Notes: a model not told the origin generated them from the sequence alone. Shown: positions 23,067-35,199, counted from the first letter of the stretch. The stretch is DNA of 60,000 nucleotides from Chrysomallon squamiferum (GCA_012295275.1 CM022669.1:8452489-8512488); one strand, 5' to 3'. Program-made: numbers and translations.

Positions 23067-23140
23067 AATGAATGAATGAATGAATGAACGAATGGATGTT
23101 TAACGACACCCGAGCTTAAAAAATTGGAGGAAGAGAAGAC
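23067..23140. mobile_element. Retroposon-tail remnant, mollusc-type
   Basis: Seven GAAT units (23067-23094) followed by GGATGTTTAACGACACCCGA and then GCTTAAAAAATTGG. I recall an almost identical combination of a GAAT-type tail and GTTTAACGACACCC in interspersed repeats of marine molluscs. Only this fragment is recognisable. Confidence 0.5.
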
Positions 23141-23574
23141 AAAGAAAAAAAAAAAAAAAAAAAAAGACATAGAGATAGGAGAGAGAAAAAAAAAGAGAAA
23201 TGGAGAAAAAGAAATGAAGGAATATGAAAAACAAATTATGAATGACATTTTGAAATATATTTGCGTACTAAATTAACAAACAGTGAGAGAGAAAATGATA
23301 GTTTTCGAAACTAGTTATGAAAGGTATTTAGTGACACAAGATAAAATGATATAACCGAGAAGAGAGAAAAAATGTTAAAAACAAATTACAAATGACATTC
23401 AGAATAATACAACCGCACCAAATAGACACAGAGTGAGAGAAAAAATAGATGGACAACAGAGAGGGAGAGGGAGAGGGAAAGAGAGGGAGATAGAGAGAGA
23501 GATCTTAAAAGAGGGATTATGAGCAACTTTTTTTAATGATCTTAGAAGACTAACATGTGAGATAAAAAAGAAAG

Positions 23575-23608
<34 letters not shown>

Positions 23609-23862
23609 TGAATTGATGAAAAAAGTAAGGCAGACATTTAATGTGGCTCTTTTCCCCTTGCAGAAAGAAAGCATGACATGTTTTAGAGAGAAATAAATTA
23701 TCTTCTACATTCCAGCAGTCACACTTTGTAAATGCTTACAAGTGAAACAAAAATCTATGTGCTAACTTAATATTACGATCACAGTTATATGGAGGCTTAC
23801 AGGATCTCATTTTAAAAACTTGAAGAAAAAGTTCCGTTATTTCTAAATGATGGTCCATAAAT

Positions 23863-23870
<8 letters not shown>

Positions 23871-23908
<38 letters not shown>
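23871..23908. repeat. Poly(A) tract of about 38 nt
   Basis: An uninterrupted A run with no recognised retroposon body beside it. Confidence 0.9.
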
Positions 23909-23911
<3 letters not shown>

Positions 23912-24065
23912 CTACTCAAACAAAAATCCTATTTTTCCTGATGTTTCTTAAAACATGTAAATTAAATTTAAAGGAACTGTTATCATGGTTTTATATTTAT
24001 TTTAAACTGTTTTAAACTATCTGCCAAGAACAGTAAATTTTAAATTATTATTTGCCATAAGTTGT

Positions 24066-24071
<6 letters not shown>

Positions 24072-24161
<90 letters not shown>
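24072..24161. repeat. (TC)n microsatellite
   Basis: About 45 uninterrupted TC units. Confidence 0.97.
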
Positions 24162-24164
<3 letters not shown>

Positions 24165-25059
24165 TAATGTTGTTGCTGATGCTGAACATTTCATGATAAT
24201 CTCCCTTTGCCTATGACATACTTATCATACCCAAAATTCACTGCATAAATACACTGATATAACATATTCATTTAGGTCAGAGTAACAGAAAATGACGTAT
24301 ATAATCGTATATAAAACATAAAAACAAAGAAAGAAACAAATTACCCCCTCAACAACAGAAAAAAAAAGAATACCAAACAACAAGAAAATAAAAATAAATA
24401 AATAATAAAAAGAAGAAATTGAAAGAAAGAAAAAAAAGAAAAAAAAAAAAGAAAAAAGGAAAAAGTATAAAAATTGATGTTATATTTTTATCACAATCAA
24501 TATAAGAGCTTACACAACACTTAATTTATCAATAGACTTTTATTTGTTTTTGTTTTTTTTATAATTCCTACGCACCCTCTAATTACTGAACATTGCAAAC
24601 CTGATTCGTGTAATCATGTCCACACTCGACATAAAAGAACATATGAAAAAAGCAGGTATTAATTTGCATTAAGAAGGATAATAATAATAATAATAATAAT
24701 AACCAAACAAAAAATTAATCTAGCATTTTCAGGCTCGTTCGTAATCTTACATTATGGATTCAAAACAAGAAATAAAATAATGTGATTGTGAGGTTTAGGC
24801 GAAGTTAATTATTACAAGTCATTAAACACTGAATATTTTAAATCACCCGTTTAACAGAATACTGCAAAAAATTAAAGAAAAAAAAAAAGAAAAAAAATAA
24901 TATTAAGAATTTAGTCAAAACAAAGTGATTATTTGGCTGATAGTGTAAAATACTTTTAAAATGTTTTACAGATATTTATTTTGTGAAATAAGATAATAAT
25001 AGTTTTAAAAAGAAAAAGGATAATGGAAACATTCTGCTGTTACTAATACTGATGTTGTC

Positions 25060-25285
25060 GCCAGTAGTATTCTACTAGCTCTGCTACTGCCACTACTGCC
25101 ACTACTGCTACTACTACAACTACTAACATTACTGCTACTCCTACTACTACTATTACTACAACTATACTACTTGTACTACTGCTAGTATTACTATAATAAT
25201 ATTACTACTACTACTACAACTACTACTATTGTTACTACGTTTACTATTATTATTATTACCAGAGCTATTACTATTACTACTGCTT
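25060..25285. repeat. Degenerate (CTA)n repeat
   Basis: CTA, CTG and TTA units over about 225 nt. The minus-strand serine/asparagine-rich open frame is a repeat translation. Confidence 0.85.
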
Positions 25286-26483
25286 ACACGAAAACGAAAA
25301 CTAGCAACTGCAACAACACAAAAAATAAAACAACAAAAATATTTAGCATATTTTTGGAAGGTTAGCTTGGTACGCAAGTAACAGTATACGTATACTTTTT
25401 CTTCTACTTTATCTTTCTCTTTTTTTTTTTCCCCTTCCTTTTGTTTTTCTTTGTTTAAGCAAATAGCTCAGAATTAGTTTCATTAGTGTCATACGGCTTG
25501 CATGTTTTTATTATTAGCAAGGAATATGACTGTCAGTTACGTAAACTGGCTGAAATGTATCAGGCAACAGTGCAGACATGTTTGAGAGTCAGAAAGATCC
25601 GGTGTAATTAAAAACATGTAATGTTGACAAAGCATGTTCGTACAACAGTCATACTCGATGAGAGAATGTTAACTAGGGATATCCGTATCTCAGCTTTCGA
25701 GTACGAGACAGGCTGCCTTTTTTGACAACGAATTCGTAAAATAATGTAGTTTTGAGTCATGGTTTCAATAGCTAATCGGATATGGCATTATATAATTGCA
25801 TAATGAGTACACGCATGGATGTGTGAGTGTTTGTGTGGGTTGAATGTGTAAAAAGTTAAATCATTTTTTTTTTGAAAAGAGTTTTAAAATGTTTATGATG
25901 TTCTGGAACAGATCAGCTGCTTAAAACATTTCAGCCTACTGTTGTTGTTTTTATAAAAAAAAAATAAAAAAAAATAAAAACAGTATTAAAATGATATTGA
26001 TATTACTAGTTTATTTCTGTTGTTAACGCTTTTTTAATACTACAACAGCTACTTGGACATTTTTCTAGGGATATAGGCAGTTTAAATGGATAGAAGCTGC
26101 TATCAAGTACAGATACCACCATTGTTTGTCTGTAGGCAATTTATATTAACAAGTCACAGGTAATTATTATTATTGACGTTGTTGATTCATGTATTGTTAT
26201 TATTGTAATGTTAAAGTGCAGTTTTTCCCTGTGGCAAATACAATTTATGATAACGACATTTAAGCTATTACATCCTTGGAAAGTCAGATCAAATATTATT
26301 TCTGATATTATTATTCTTTTTCCTCTTCGTTGTTGTTTTTATGGCACTGAACTCATATTTTATGCTGGCAACCTTTTTCTGATGTGCAAATATTATTTTG
26401 TCATACAGTAGTCTAGACGTATAAGTCATATACAATTGTGTTTGGTACATCATTTTGTGTGTGAAAAATTGTGTACCTGATGA

Positions 26484-27105
26484 CAACGTTATTTTGAGAG
26501 ACTTTTTCAGTAGTATGTCAGACATTTGAAATGTGATATACGTTTTGAGCGTAACTCTGGTATCCTGCTTCTGAAGCAGTTTATTATTTTACGTAAGTAA
26601 CGTTCCTAAGTGACGAGTACATCATTATTTTTAAATTAAAACTAAACAGCGGTCACCTATCTGGTCTCTGCAGCTGGCAACGTTATTTTGAGAGAAATTC
26701 TCAGTCGTATGTCAGACAATTTGAAACGTGATAAACGTTTTGAGCGTAACTCTGGTATCCTGACAACGTTATTTTGAGAGAAATTCTCAGTCGTACGTCA
26801 GACAATTTGAAACGTGATAAAAAGCGTAACTCTGGTATAAACGTTTTGAGTCGTATGTCAGACAATTTGAAACGTGATAAACGTTTTGAGCGTAACTCTG
26901 GTATCCTGACAACGTTATTTTGAGAGAAATTCTCAGTCGTACGTCAGACATTTGAAACGTGATAAACGTTTTGAGCGTAACTCTGGTATCCTGCTTCTGA
27001 AGCGGTTTATTATTTTACGTAAGTAACGTTCCTAAGTGACGAGTACATCATTATTTTTAAACTAAAACTAAACAGCGGTCACCTATCTGGTCTCTGCAGC
27101 TGGCA
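26484..27105 (+). repeat. Complex nested tandem duplication (86-bp core, about 195-bp outer unit)
   Basis: A core of about 86 bp beginning CAACGTTATTTTGAGAG occurs at 26484, 26678, 26764 and 26910. A truncated, rearranged copy spans about 26838-26909. The first and last cores are followed by the same tail of about 112 bp (26567-26679 and 26994-27105) ending CTCTGCAGCTGGCA. The outer units, about 195 bp each, are nearly identical, so the duplication is recent. Confidence 0.85.
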
Positions 27106-27245
27106 CGCGCTCTCCTTAGCAGTGCGCAGACGTCTTCGCAGACATTTTGAATACGTGCTGACATTTATAACTTGATTAAAATTAGATAAAGACTTCCTTC
27201 TCCAAATTTTGTGATTACGATGTTATTTGTATCTGCCTTTTTCTG

Positions 27246-27281
<36 letters not shown>

Positions 27282-27839
27282 CACAGACACACACATACAC
27301 ACACACACATTATAAGTTGCTTTTTTTATTCCTATATATTTCTGATATTAAAAAAAAACAAAAAAAAAAAAAAAAAAAACACGTAATAAAATAATATAAG
27401 ATTTCATTAAATAATAATAATAATAATGATGATGGTGATAATACTGACTACAATGATGATGATGTTACTTCACACTAAGTACTACTACAGATAATAATAA
27501 TAATAATGTTACAGGTATTTACCGGCATGCTGAAATAAATTACCTGCATTTTAGGCAGGATTCTGTTTAATGAAGTAACTTTTAATTACCCGACATCGTA
27601 CCAGCATTTCTACAGATTCTAACTGAAACACACAACTAAAGAAAACTCAACAGAAATTTAATCTTCCTATTTCTTCTTCTCTTTCACTGGTTCCATAATA
27701 AGCACCATTTGAATACCTCCATAATTCAAAGTTAATTAGTGCTTCATTACAAATCTGTATTTGAAAAATTATTTTTAGTTCCTAATAACATAACAATAAT
27801 TGAATTGCCTGAAGTCCTTTTCTTTCCTTTACGCAAACA

Positions 27840-28273
27840 CACAAATATATACACGGACACATGCGCGCACACCCACACACCACCCACACACACCCACACC
27901 CAAACACAAGCTATATATATATATATGAAAGATCATTGAAAACACCTTTTAAAACGTGTCTATGTTTTTATAAATCATAGATTATATTACTAATCAACAT
28001 GCATACAAACATACATACAGACAGATACAGACTCATCCAGACATATACACACAGACATACACACATATATGTACAAACACATTCAGATATAACACGCACG
28101 AATGGACACATGCATACACTTACACGTACAGACCCACATAGACACACATATATGCAAAAAATAGATACATACTTATTCACATACATACATTCACATATGC
28201 AAAAATAAAACAGACAGTACTCATACTAACAAATACACACATTATATACACACTCTACTAAATATGAGCACAA

Positions 28274-28312
<39 letters not shown>

Positions 28313-28410
28313 TACAATTACATATAAATACAACACATGCATACATATACCCTCATACAGTTATATAAACACAAACATACACACAGCACACACACAACAC
28401 ACACACACAC
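27840..28410. repeat. Degenerate (CA)n / CATA repeat region
   Basis: Imperfect ACACACA, ACATACA and ACAGACA units, with a clean (CA)n of about 19 units at 28273-28310. The histidine/threonine open frames on both strands are spurious. Confidence 0.85.
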
Positions 28411-28589
28411 TTACAAACCTCTGTCATTAGTTCGTGCGTTATCAGATCCTTTCTGTCAAATGTAAGTCAAGTTAAAAGATCGATAAACAGGAATGAAAGT
28501 TTTCTTTTTGTTGTTTTTTTCTTCTGTATTTTCTTACTTTTTGATAAATATTAAAGAAAGTTTTTCTTCTTTATTTTTTCTTCTGTTTT

Positions 28590-28617
28590 TCTTCTTCTTC
28601 TTCATATTCTTCTTCTT

Positions 28618-28647
<30 letters not shown>
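28590..28647. repeat. (CTT)n microsatellite
   Basis: About 13 clean CTT units at 28608-28647, preceded by interrupted CTT. Confidence 0.9.
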
Positions 28648-28648
<1 letters not shown>

Positions 28649-28689
28649 GTATTATTATTATTACGTCCAATTTATAATTTGCTTCTCAC

Positions 28690-28995
28690 TATGCCACTAG
28701 GATTGGCGAAATCATTGTGTAATAGCGCATTTCTTGCCACTAACGAAAGTATAATTTTAATAGCGGGGTCATGACGTGTCAATGATGCGCTATAAATACA
28801 CCGCTTAACTGACACGGGCAGTCTACAAAACATTTACATACTGCCAGCCAATAAGACTGATATAATTTAATTCTGTGCAGACATCTAACTTTATCTCAGT
28901 CTATGCATTTTTGCCTACGTAAAGCCCCGATTCAATTCGGATAGAATCGGATAAGTTCGTTAAACTGACATATCGGGAATTAAAACGTAACAAAA
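28690..28995. other. Higher-complexity island with TATA-like site and inverted repeat
   Basis: A mixed, less AT-rich block. TATAAATA at 28791-28798 sits in a GC-richer context (GATGCGC before, CACCGC after), the look of a core promoter on the + strand. A 7-bp inverted repeat CCGATTC/GAATCGG occupies 28927-28950. No start codon with a protein-like frame follows, so a promoter for a noncoding transcript or chance are both possible. Confidence 0.3.
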
Positions 28996-28999
28996 GTAT

Positions 29000-30290
29000 C
29001 GAAATTCCAGACTGGAACTGCCGTTAAATATAATGTGTCCAATCAGTCTGGGCTAATTTTTTTTTTCATTCTCAAAGAATCAAGAAAGAAAGAAAGAAAG
29101 AGAAATTTTAATAAATAACTAATTAAATAAATAAGTGGCATGTGTTCACCTTCATCTACATGTGGAATATGATTCTAATAAAGTATTTGCAAACTGCATG
29201 TTTTTGCAACACAGTAACTCATTTTAATACTAACGATTAATGAGGCAGGAATTTCTTTCTTTTTTTTCTTTTTTATTTCCTTTTTTTTTTTTCCTTTGGC
29301 TCTCACTATCACGTGCGATCGATTACTAGCAGTAGCAGTAGCAGTAAATAGTAGTAGTAGTAGTATCATCATTGTCAGCTTAATCATCATTGTAGTCATT
29401 ATCGTCATCATCATTGTCATTATTATCGACTGGTTTTAAAGTATTTATTTGCATACTGACAAACGCAACTGATAAACCATTCAGAGCATTATCTGGATCG
29501 GGAAACAAGACAGTGAATATCACGAAGGAAGAAAGAAAGGACTTGTATGAACAATTAAACATTCGAGACAGTCACCACTGCACAGGCGAGCCAAGTGGCG
29601 CAAAGCCAGATCGGGATAAACACGCATCTGATCTAGTAACCGAGACATGACCTTGTTAATGCTGTAATTATTGTTAACAGCATCTTATTTTGATTATCAA
29701 GCTGTATCAGCGATCTCAGTTTGTGTACATGTTTGTGGTTTTATTGTAGAATTTTACTGCTTTTTGCTTTCTATACAAAAATTTAAGGTGAAAATGTTCT
29801 CGGTATGTTTTGTGTCATAAAAACGAAAAGCAAATTGAAAACATATATATATGAGTTCTAGTGTCTCAGAGTACGTGTGTGTATGTGTGTGCGTGTATGT
29901 GTGCGTGTTAATGTGTGTGTATGTATGTTTGTCTGTTTGTGTCTGTGTGCATGTGTGTATGTTAGAGTGCGCGCGCGTGTGTGCATGAATATATAATCTA
30001 TGTGTATTGGAGTGAGTGTGTACGTGTGTGGGTTAGTGTATGTGTGCATGTGACTGTTTGTGGGTGTGAACGTTTGTGTGTGTTTGTGTCTGTGTGTGTG
30101 TGTGTGCATATGTATATGTTAGTGCGCGTGTGTGCACGTATATACATAATCTAAAACTAAAGATCGATATGATTCTTTTACTCCAAATTTTTATTGAAAA
30201 TAAACGCATGCCTGCATTTTATTGTCATGCAGAATAAGCACAAAAAATGTGAAGCCGAGATTACAGACACGTCTGTCTGCTTTTTTAGTA
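29000..30290. other. Intergenic DNA
   Basis: Contains a short AGC/GTA repeat near 29326-29367, a degenerate TCA region to 29425 and the TG-rich region at 29870-30150. Open frames around 29380-29650 have no recognisable domain. Confidence 0.5.
29870..30150. repeat. Degenerate (TG)n repeat region
   Basis: Imperfect GTGTGTATGTGTG units with GCGCGCG interruptions near 29970. The minus-strand histidine/threonine-rich frame is spurious. Confidence 0.85.
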
Positions 30291-30500
30291 CCGTGTACCA
30301 TATTTAGCAAGGTGAGAAATCTCGCGCACTGCGAGGTCGTTGACGTTGTTTTTGTATTGGATGTTAATGAAGCAATTGCATGTTGAATTGATTAGCTCGA
30401 TGCATCGCCTTATAATCCGCAACCTTGCGTGAACCGCATGCAATAGGCTGACTGACACTCGCTTTAAAGTCGAAGATGAGAGCGGAGTTTTAAATATTTA
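30290..30500. other. Higher-complexity island, possible regulatory DNA
   Basis: About 200 nt of balanced composition between repeats, with GCAATTGC-like and TTGATTAG-like motifs near 30375-30395. No protein-like frame is present. Confidence 0.25.
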
Positions 30501-30626
30501 AAAACGTAGTAGTAACGTTATATGTTGTTAACCGTTTTATTCACCGGGTTGAGTACTTTGTGTAGTGTATTACTACTGTCTGTTCTTTTACCAGACTTTG
30601 TTATTTTATCGTATTTGTTTGTATAA

Positions 30627-30627
<1 letters not shown>

Positions 30628-30660
<33 letters not shown>

Positions 30661-30737
30661 GTAGTAGTAGTAGTAGTAGTAGTGGTAGTAGTAGTAGGAG
30701 GAATAGTAGTAGTAGTAGTAGTAGTAGCAGTAGTAGC

Positions 30738-30768
<31 letters not shown>

Positions 30769-30842
30769 CTAGTAGTAGCAGCGGTAGTAGTATTGCTATT
30801 AACCTTTTATTATTATTATTATTATTATTGTTATTATTATTA
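30628..30842. repeat. Compound (TTA)n / (GTA)n / (TTA)n microsatellite
   Basis: TTA units to about 30660, interrupted GTA/GCA/GGA units to about 30795, then TTA units again. The valine-rich open frame is a repeat translation. Confidence 0.93.
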
Positions 30843-30844
30843 TA

Positions 30845-32450
30845 ACTTTTGATGTTACTCCTGTTATTATTTGTTTAGTTTATTATTATTGTGTTTATTA
30901 TTAAATTACGGCTGAAACTGGATTATTTCACAGCACGCAAATGTTACACGCTCGGTGGCACAGCTGTGTGTGTTCGGAGTGAAATGTTCAATCAAAACTC
31001 GTCGGTTTTATTAAATCAGCGAGTGCCTGTGATGAACTGGACAGAACAATTACAACTGATACATGTTGTGTTTGTTTCTGCAGACATGTCTCGCTAATAA
31101 CAGAGATGACCCCTGGAGACAAGCTTTCCTAGTAACAAAGCGTGAAACTGATCAACCAACCTTTACTAATAATAAAGTATTGACAAGAACTATAGACCAT
31201 TTTTTGCTATTACCAAGCACGTTAACGGTAACTTAAGCGTTGCTGTCAAATGAATGACTACTGCAGTCCGTTAATTGCTAAGTAACTGGAGATCCATTCT
31301 TGGAAATTAGACTACTACTAATCTTTACTAATAATAAATATTGGCAACAGTATTGCGAGTATTTGTTAATGATACATTATGGCATCTCAATGCTAGTCTT
31401 TGTCGATAATAACGTAGGATAAGTATCTAAGTAAGCTTTATGGAAAGTACAGAGACTGCCAATTTCATAGCTGACAAACCTACTCGTGATATGACGTGTA
31501 AAATACCCTTGTAAACAGACATACTACAGTGACAGACAAACTGATTTTGCCAGTAACCTACTAACTAGTGATGACAAGAATGAATAAATCATACTTTACT
31601 AATAGCAGACGTTAATGGTGCTTAAATCGTAAATCGAACGTGTGCAATGAAATTAAAATGGTTCATATATAATTTTATTTACTTTTATTTTAGTTTGTTT
31701 AGTTATTGCAGTTTTCTGATTCTTTCTGACGGATTACGATTAAGTTGATGAGCGACGTACTCAGAGTGCCACTGAATAATTTACATTATAAACAGCAGAT
31801 ATAATCTTGTAATTAATTACACAGCAGCAGCAGAAGATACAAATACAAGGATTAATAGCACACTGGACTGAGTAGATCCCAGGAGACAGCGGTCTAACAA
31901 CAGTGATTATCCATTTAACATTGGTACCTGGATGTTCTGGTCTGATATTTTAAACGCTTCATTTTAAATAATAAAATTAACTGTCCACTCTGAGTGATTT
32001 TAACAGATAATTACAGGTTTATTCGTCAAGCCATTGCTATTTAAAAACATAACAGACTGGTCGAGTTAAGTGAAAACTGACGGCCATTGTCCAGCAGGAC
32101 TGAAACACTTCTCCAGATCACACGGCGCATGCTCAGTCCAAGTTAGATTAGTCTGACTGTGTTCGTGTGTTTCTTTACTTCTTTTTGTGCTTGGAATGGC
32201 CCGGATGTTGCTCTGGGACAGCGTTGTGTTATGTAGCAGCTTTCTGATTAACCAGCGTGACATTTCACATATATATATGTGTGTATCTGTCGTTTCACGA
32301 ATAGTACGTCGTGCATGTCAATGTGGTTGTCTCAGTACACTCGGCTTGTGGATTACATCATCCGTCTGCTGTTGAAGTGAGACAATGAATTCAGAATAAA
32401 GATGAACGTCTGAACAATTGATCTCTGTCAGCAGTTGTCCTGGATGAAAA
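30845..32450. other. Intergenic DNA of moderate complexity
   Basis: Contains few simple repeats. Recurring CTAATAATAA and ACTAGT phrases occur around 31160-31600. No open frame here shows a recognisable domain. Confidence 0.45.
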
Positions 32451-32454
32451 AAAA

Positions 32455-32592
32455 AATAATAATAATAATATATATATATATTATTATTTTTATATATATA
32501 TATATATATAAAACAAATAAAAATAATAATAATAATAAAAAATAATAATAATAAAATAAAATAAAAAATTAATTACAATAAAATATATAAAA

Positions 32593-32631
<39 letters not shown>

Positions 32632-32635
32632 AAAC
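32455..32635. repeat. (AT)n, (AAT)n and (AAAT)n microsatellite cluster
   Basis: Short arrays run together, ending with about nine AAAT units to 32632. Confidence 0.9.
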
Positions 32636-32639
32636 AAAA

Positions 32640-33781
32640 TTTATTGCTTGAAAAATGTAACGATGTAACAGTATGTGTACATGCACATACAAACAACGCT
32701 GATAGTAACCTAATATTAAGCAGCGATTAATAATTTGCAACATACATAATTACATGCCTAATTATAAACAAATGGTGTTGCTAAAAATGTAAAAGTATTT
32801 GTTGTGGGTTTTTTGGCATTTTTTTACTGTAAATTTGTAGAGTTAGACACACGTAAATTTATAGTTTGGAACTGTGAGTACTGTAAATACAACATAACTG
32901 AGAAAAAGTGATAATCGTCTTCACTTAAACTGCTGTGGTCACATTGACTGTTTTCTACTGGTCTATCAAACAGTACGGCACACAGTCTGGGTTTTTAATT
33001 TATGCTTCCTTAGATCTGTTCGGTGATACGACAGCGATACGAATCAAGAACAAAGTATCCATTGCCTGATCAACAGCAAACCCTGTAAAAGTAAATAATA
33101 AAATAAAAAATAACATATTAACTGACGTTAGTTTCAATCTTCATCTCTGCTCTGGATCGACGCTGAAGCATTTCAAATTGTGTATTTCTCGCAGAACGTT
33201 CTTGTCACACACGTTACTCTCAGCAAGGACGATCCAACATGCAGCACCGTTTAATGGTTTCATCTGTTCTGAATACATGTAGCATAGTTGAATGTTTAGC
33301 TTGTGTACATTCTCATCTTGTTATTAGATACTCTCGTTTGGCTAGAACTGAGAAAACTTTCTTTAAGATGTTCGTATTACTGTAAGCTTGGTACTGATAT
33401 CAGGAAAGAATGCGTGTGCCGTGCAATCATCTGAGAATTAACGACACTGAGGGATGTTGTCGTAGTGAGGGATGTTGTCGTAGTGAGGGAGTGGCTGGCA
33501 GGAAGATATCAGTGTGTGTGTACGTAAACTTGGGGATTATTGTATACAGCGTACGTAAGTCACCGACAACTATCAATAATCTCGCTTATCTCTCGATATT
33601 TAACAAACAAACAAAAACAAGAGATATTAGAACTGAACTCTGTGGGTGAACCCGTACATCATAATTCATGTATGATTGTTATCGTCTTTTTTTTTTTTTT
33701 TCTCAACATTTTTTTTTTTTTTTTTATCTTCTCTTAAATCCCTTGTTTATATCTCTTCACGAAAAAAAAGAATTTATTGTT

Positions 33782-33812
<31 letters not shown>

Positions 33813-33840
33813 AAACAAAATTCCCTGGATGATTTTTTTT
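32640..33840. other. Intergenic DNA
   Basis: Moderately complex. It includes a short 18-nt direct repeat (GAGGGATGTTGTCGTAGT) at about 33448-33490 and T/A tracts at 33687-33800. No gene is supported. Confidence 0.45.
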
Positions 33841-33849
33841 TCCAAGGTT

Positions 33850-34100
33850 CTATTGTTTACTGGCTTGTCTGAAACGCACAATGACATACGTATGTCGGAG
33901 TTACTGTGGTATATTAACGTAATTGATTTCCGCGGGATGGCGACAAGCCTAGGACGCAGGGAATACATTATTAATGTCGGAGTGAAGCAACAGGGATTTC
34001 ACGTTGGTGCAGTGGGACAAGGAACTGACGTCCAGCATATTAAATTAATTTTCTTAAAGTGGCACGGAACGTACGATTAATTAATCTCACTTACGGCGAA
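33850..34100. other. Higher-complexity island with a perfect 14-bp palindrome
   Basis: Balanced composition between T tracts. It contains GACATACGTATGTC at 33883-33896, a perfect palindrome, and TTAATTAATC near 34078-34086, a homeodomain-type core. The + strand open frame over it has no recognisable domain. Confidence 0.3.
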
Positions 34101-34104
34101 TCGG

Positions 34105-34960
34105 TCAGTCGTTGTACTTGTACTTTTTTCCACCTTTTTTTTTTTTTTTTACCCCGCTTTCTCTTGTTTTGTTTGGTAAGCTGGGTTAGGGATTATGGGA
34201 TTTTCAAATATTTATGTCCTTTTTATTGCTTTGATGCGTCTTTGTTTACTATGGAGAATAAAATGTGTTGTATTCGGGTTTATTCGGGTGAAAGCAACAA
34301 AGAGGGGGAAAAAAATGTGTTTATATATATTCCACATTGTATTTGTTTTGTTTCCTTTGTTTGTTTGTTTTTAATGATGTTTCTTAATGATATACAGTTA
34401 CTATTTTTAAAATTTAGTCCACTCAGCTATACTAAAAGGGATTTATTTTGCATACATGTTGTGAAAACTACATACCAAAGTATTTGATTCCAGAAATCAT
34501 GAAGCATATTTTCGAACGTAAACAAAAAAAACAAAGGCAGGATGATTTTAGTGGCATCACATTTATTTTACACACACCTTCTCGTAGGTATATATATATA
34601 TAATTTTTTTTTTTTTTAAATCACATTTCACAGGAATTTATTGAAACAGTTCTGGAGTAGTGGTTTGGAACGAGAAATAAGCTAAAGGGACAGGATTAAA
34701 ACCTACGTGATTTATGGGAAGAGCTGATGCTGAGTGCTTTGTTACAGAGTCGAGATGCAGGAGTCATAAATCCAGCGTGAGAGCGATATGAAATATATTA
34801 TGACAAAGTCTATTTTCATAGTCCTATCTGTTTGCCCAGACAAGACATCGGCGCACCGACTAACTCACATAACAGCCTGCAGGACAGCAGACTAATTGAT
34901 TTCAACCTTACCTTTGATGAAAGGAAGATAAATAGCTGTTTTAGCAGCAAAAGGTGTTAA
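34105..34960. other. Intergenic DNA
   Basis: T-rich segments at 34128-34170, poly(T) at 34603-34618 and a more complex patch at 34650-34940. No gene is supported. Confidence 0.45.
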
Positions 34961-34969
34961 GGTACTTAC

Positions 34970-35195
34970 TGTTGACAGATGGTCTCCCGTCTTAGATTGC
35001 CATCATAAAGGAGATGAAGATGATGGCTTGTGCAGTCAACCACGCTCTTTACAGATGTAAAACAAATGGCCGATATTTTTCTCGCCTCTCCCATTATGTT
35101 GTGATAAACCGGTGTACCGCTTGAAAAAATAACATCTACCTTGCCTTGGAGCTGTTCCACACTTCGCAGCAGGAAAAATCTAGAGTTTCAGCGGC
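34970..35195 (-). other. Candidate minus-strand exon of unknown type
   Basis: On the minus strand a frame of about 74 codons with protein-like, non-repetitive composition ends at a perfect donor, GTAAGT (complement of 34964-34969). The in-frame stop lies only at the donor itself, so the frame is open through the whole proposed exon. I do not recognise the sequence and see no methionine near its start. A good acceptor upstream on that strand is lacking, although weak AG sites exist. It may be an exon, an untranslated first exon or a transposon fragment. Confidence 0.25.
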
Positions 35196-35199
35196 TTTT

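Larger units (their letters stand above)
22829..23640 (+). repeat. Degenerate tandem repeat whose units end in GA-rich tracts
   Basis: A phrase close to AAATTATGAATGACATTTAG starts units at about 22829, 22909, 23231, 23311, 23381, 23513 and, weakly, 23605. Units run 70-90 nt, or several times that where the GA tract has expanded, and each closes with GAGAGA-rich sequence. The long GA array at 22957-23086 lies inside one such interval, together with an inserted retroposon fragment. Confidence 0.6.
23645..26480. other. Intergenic DNA
   Basis: Contains a 38-nt poly(A) at 23871-23908, the long (TC)n array at 24072-24161, A-rich sequence at 24300-24470, (TAA)n at 24680-24702 and a degenerate CTA region at 25060-25285. 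The stretch 25480-25860 is more complex but has no protein-like frame. Confidence 0.5.
27106..28690. other. Intergenic DNA, repeat-rich
   Basis: Contains an (AT)n run near 27249-27278, poly(A) near 27360-27378, degenerate GAT units near 27410-27505, (CA)n-type repeats at 27840-28410 and a CTT array at 28590-28647. No gene is seen. Confidence 0.55.

Noticed and set aside
27968-28208. Histidine/threonine- and cysteine/valine-rich frames on opposite strands
   Set aside because: They are translations of a degenerate CA repeat.
31855-31900. Another SINE head (AGCACACTGGACTGAG phrase)
   Set aside because: No B box is found at the expected distance and the match to the A-box region is short.
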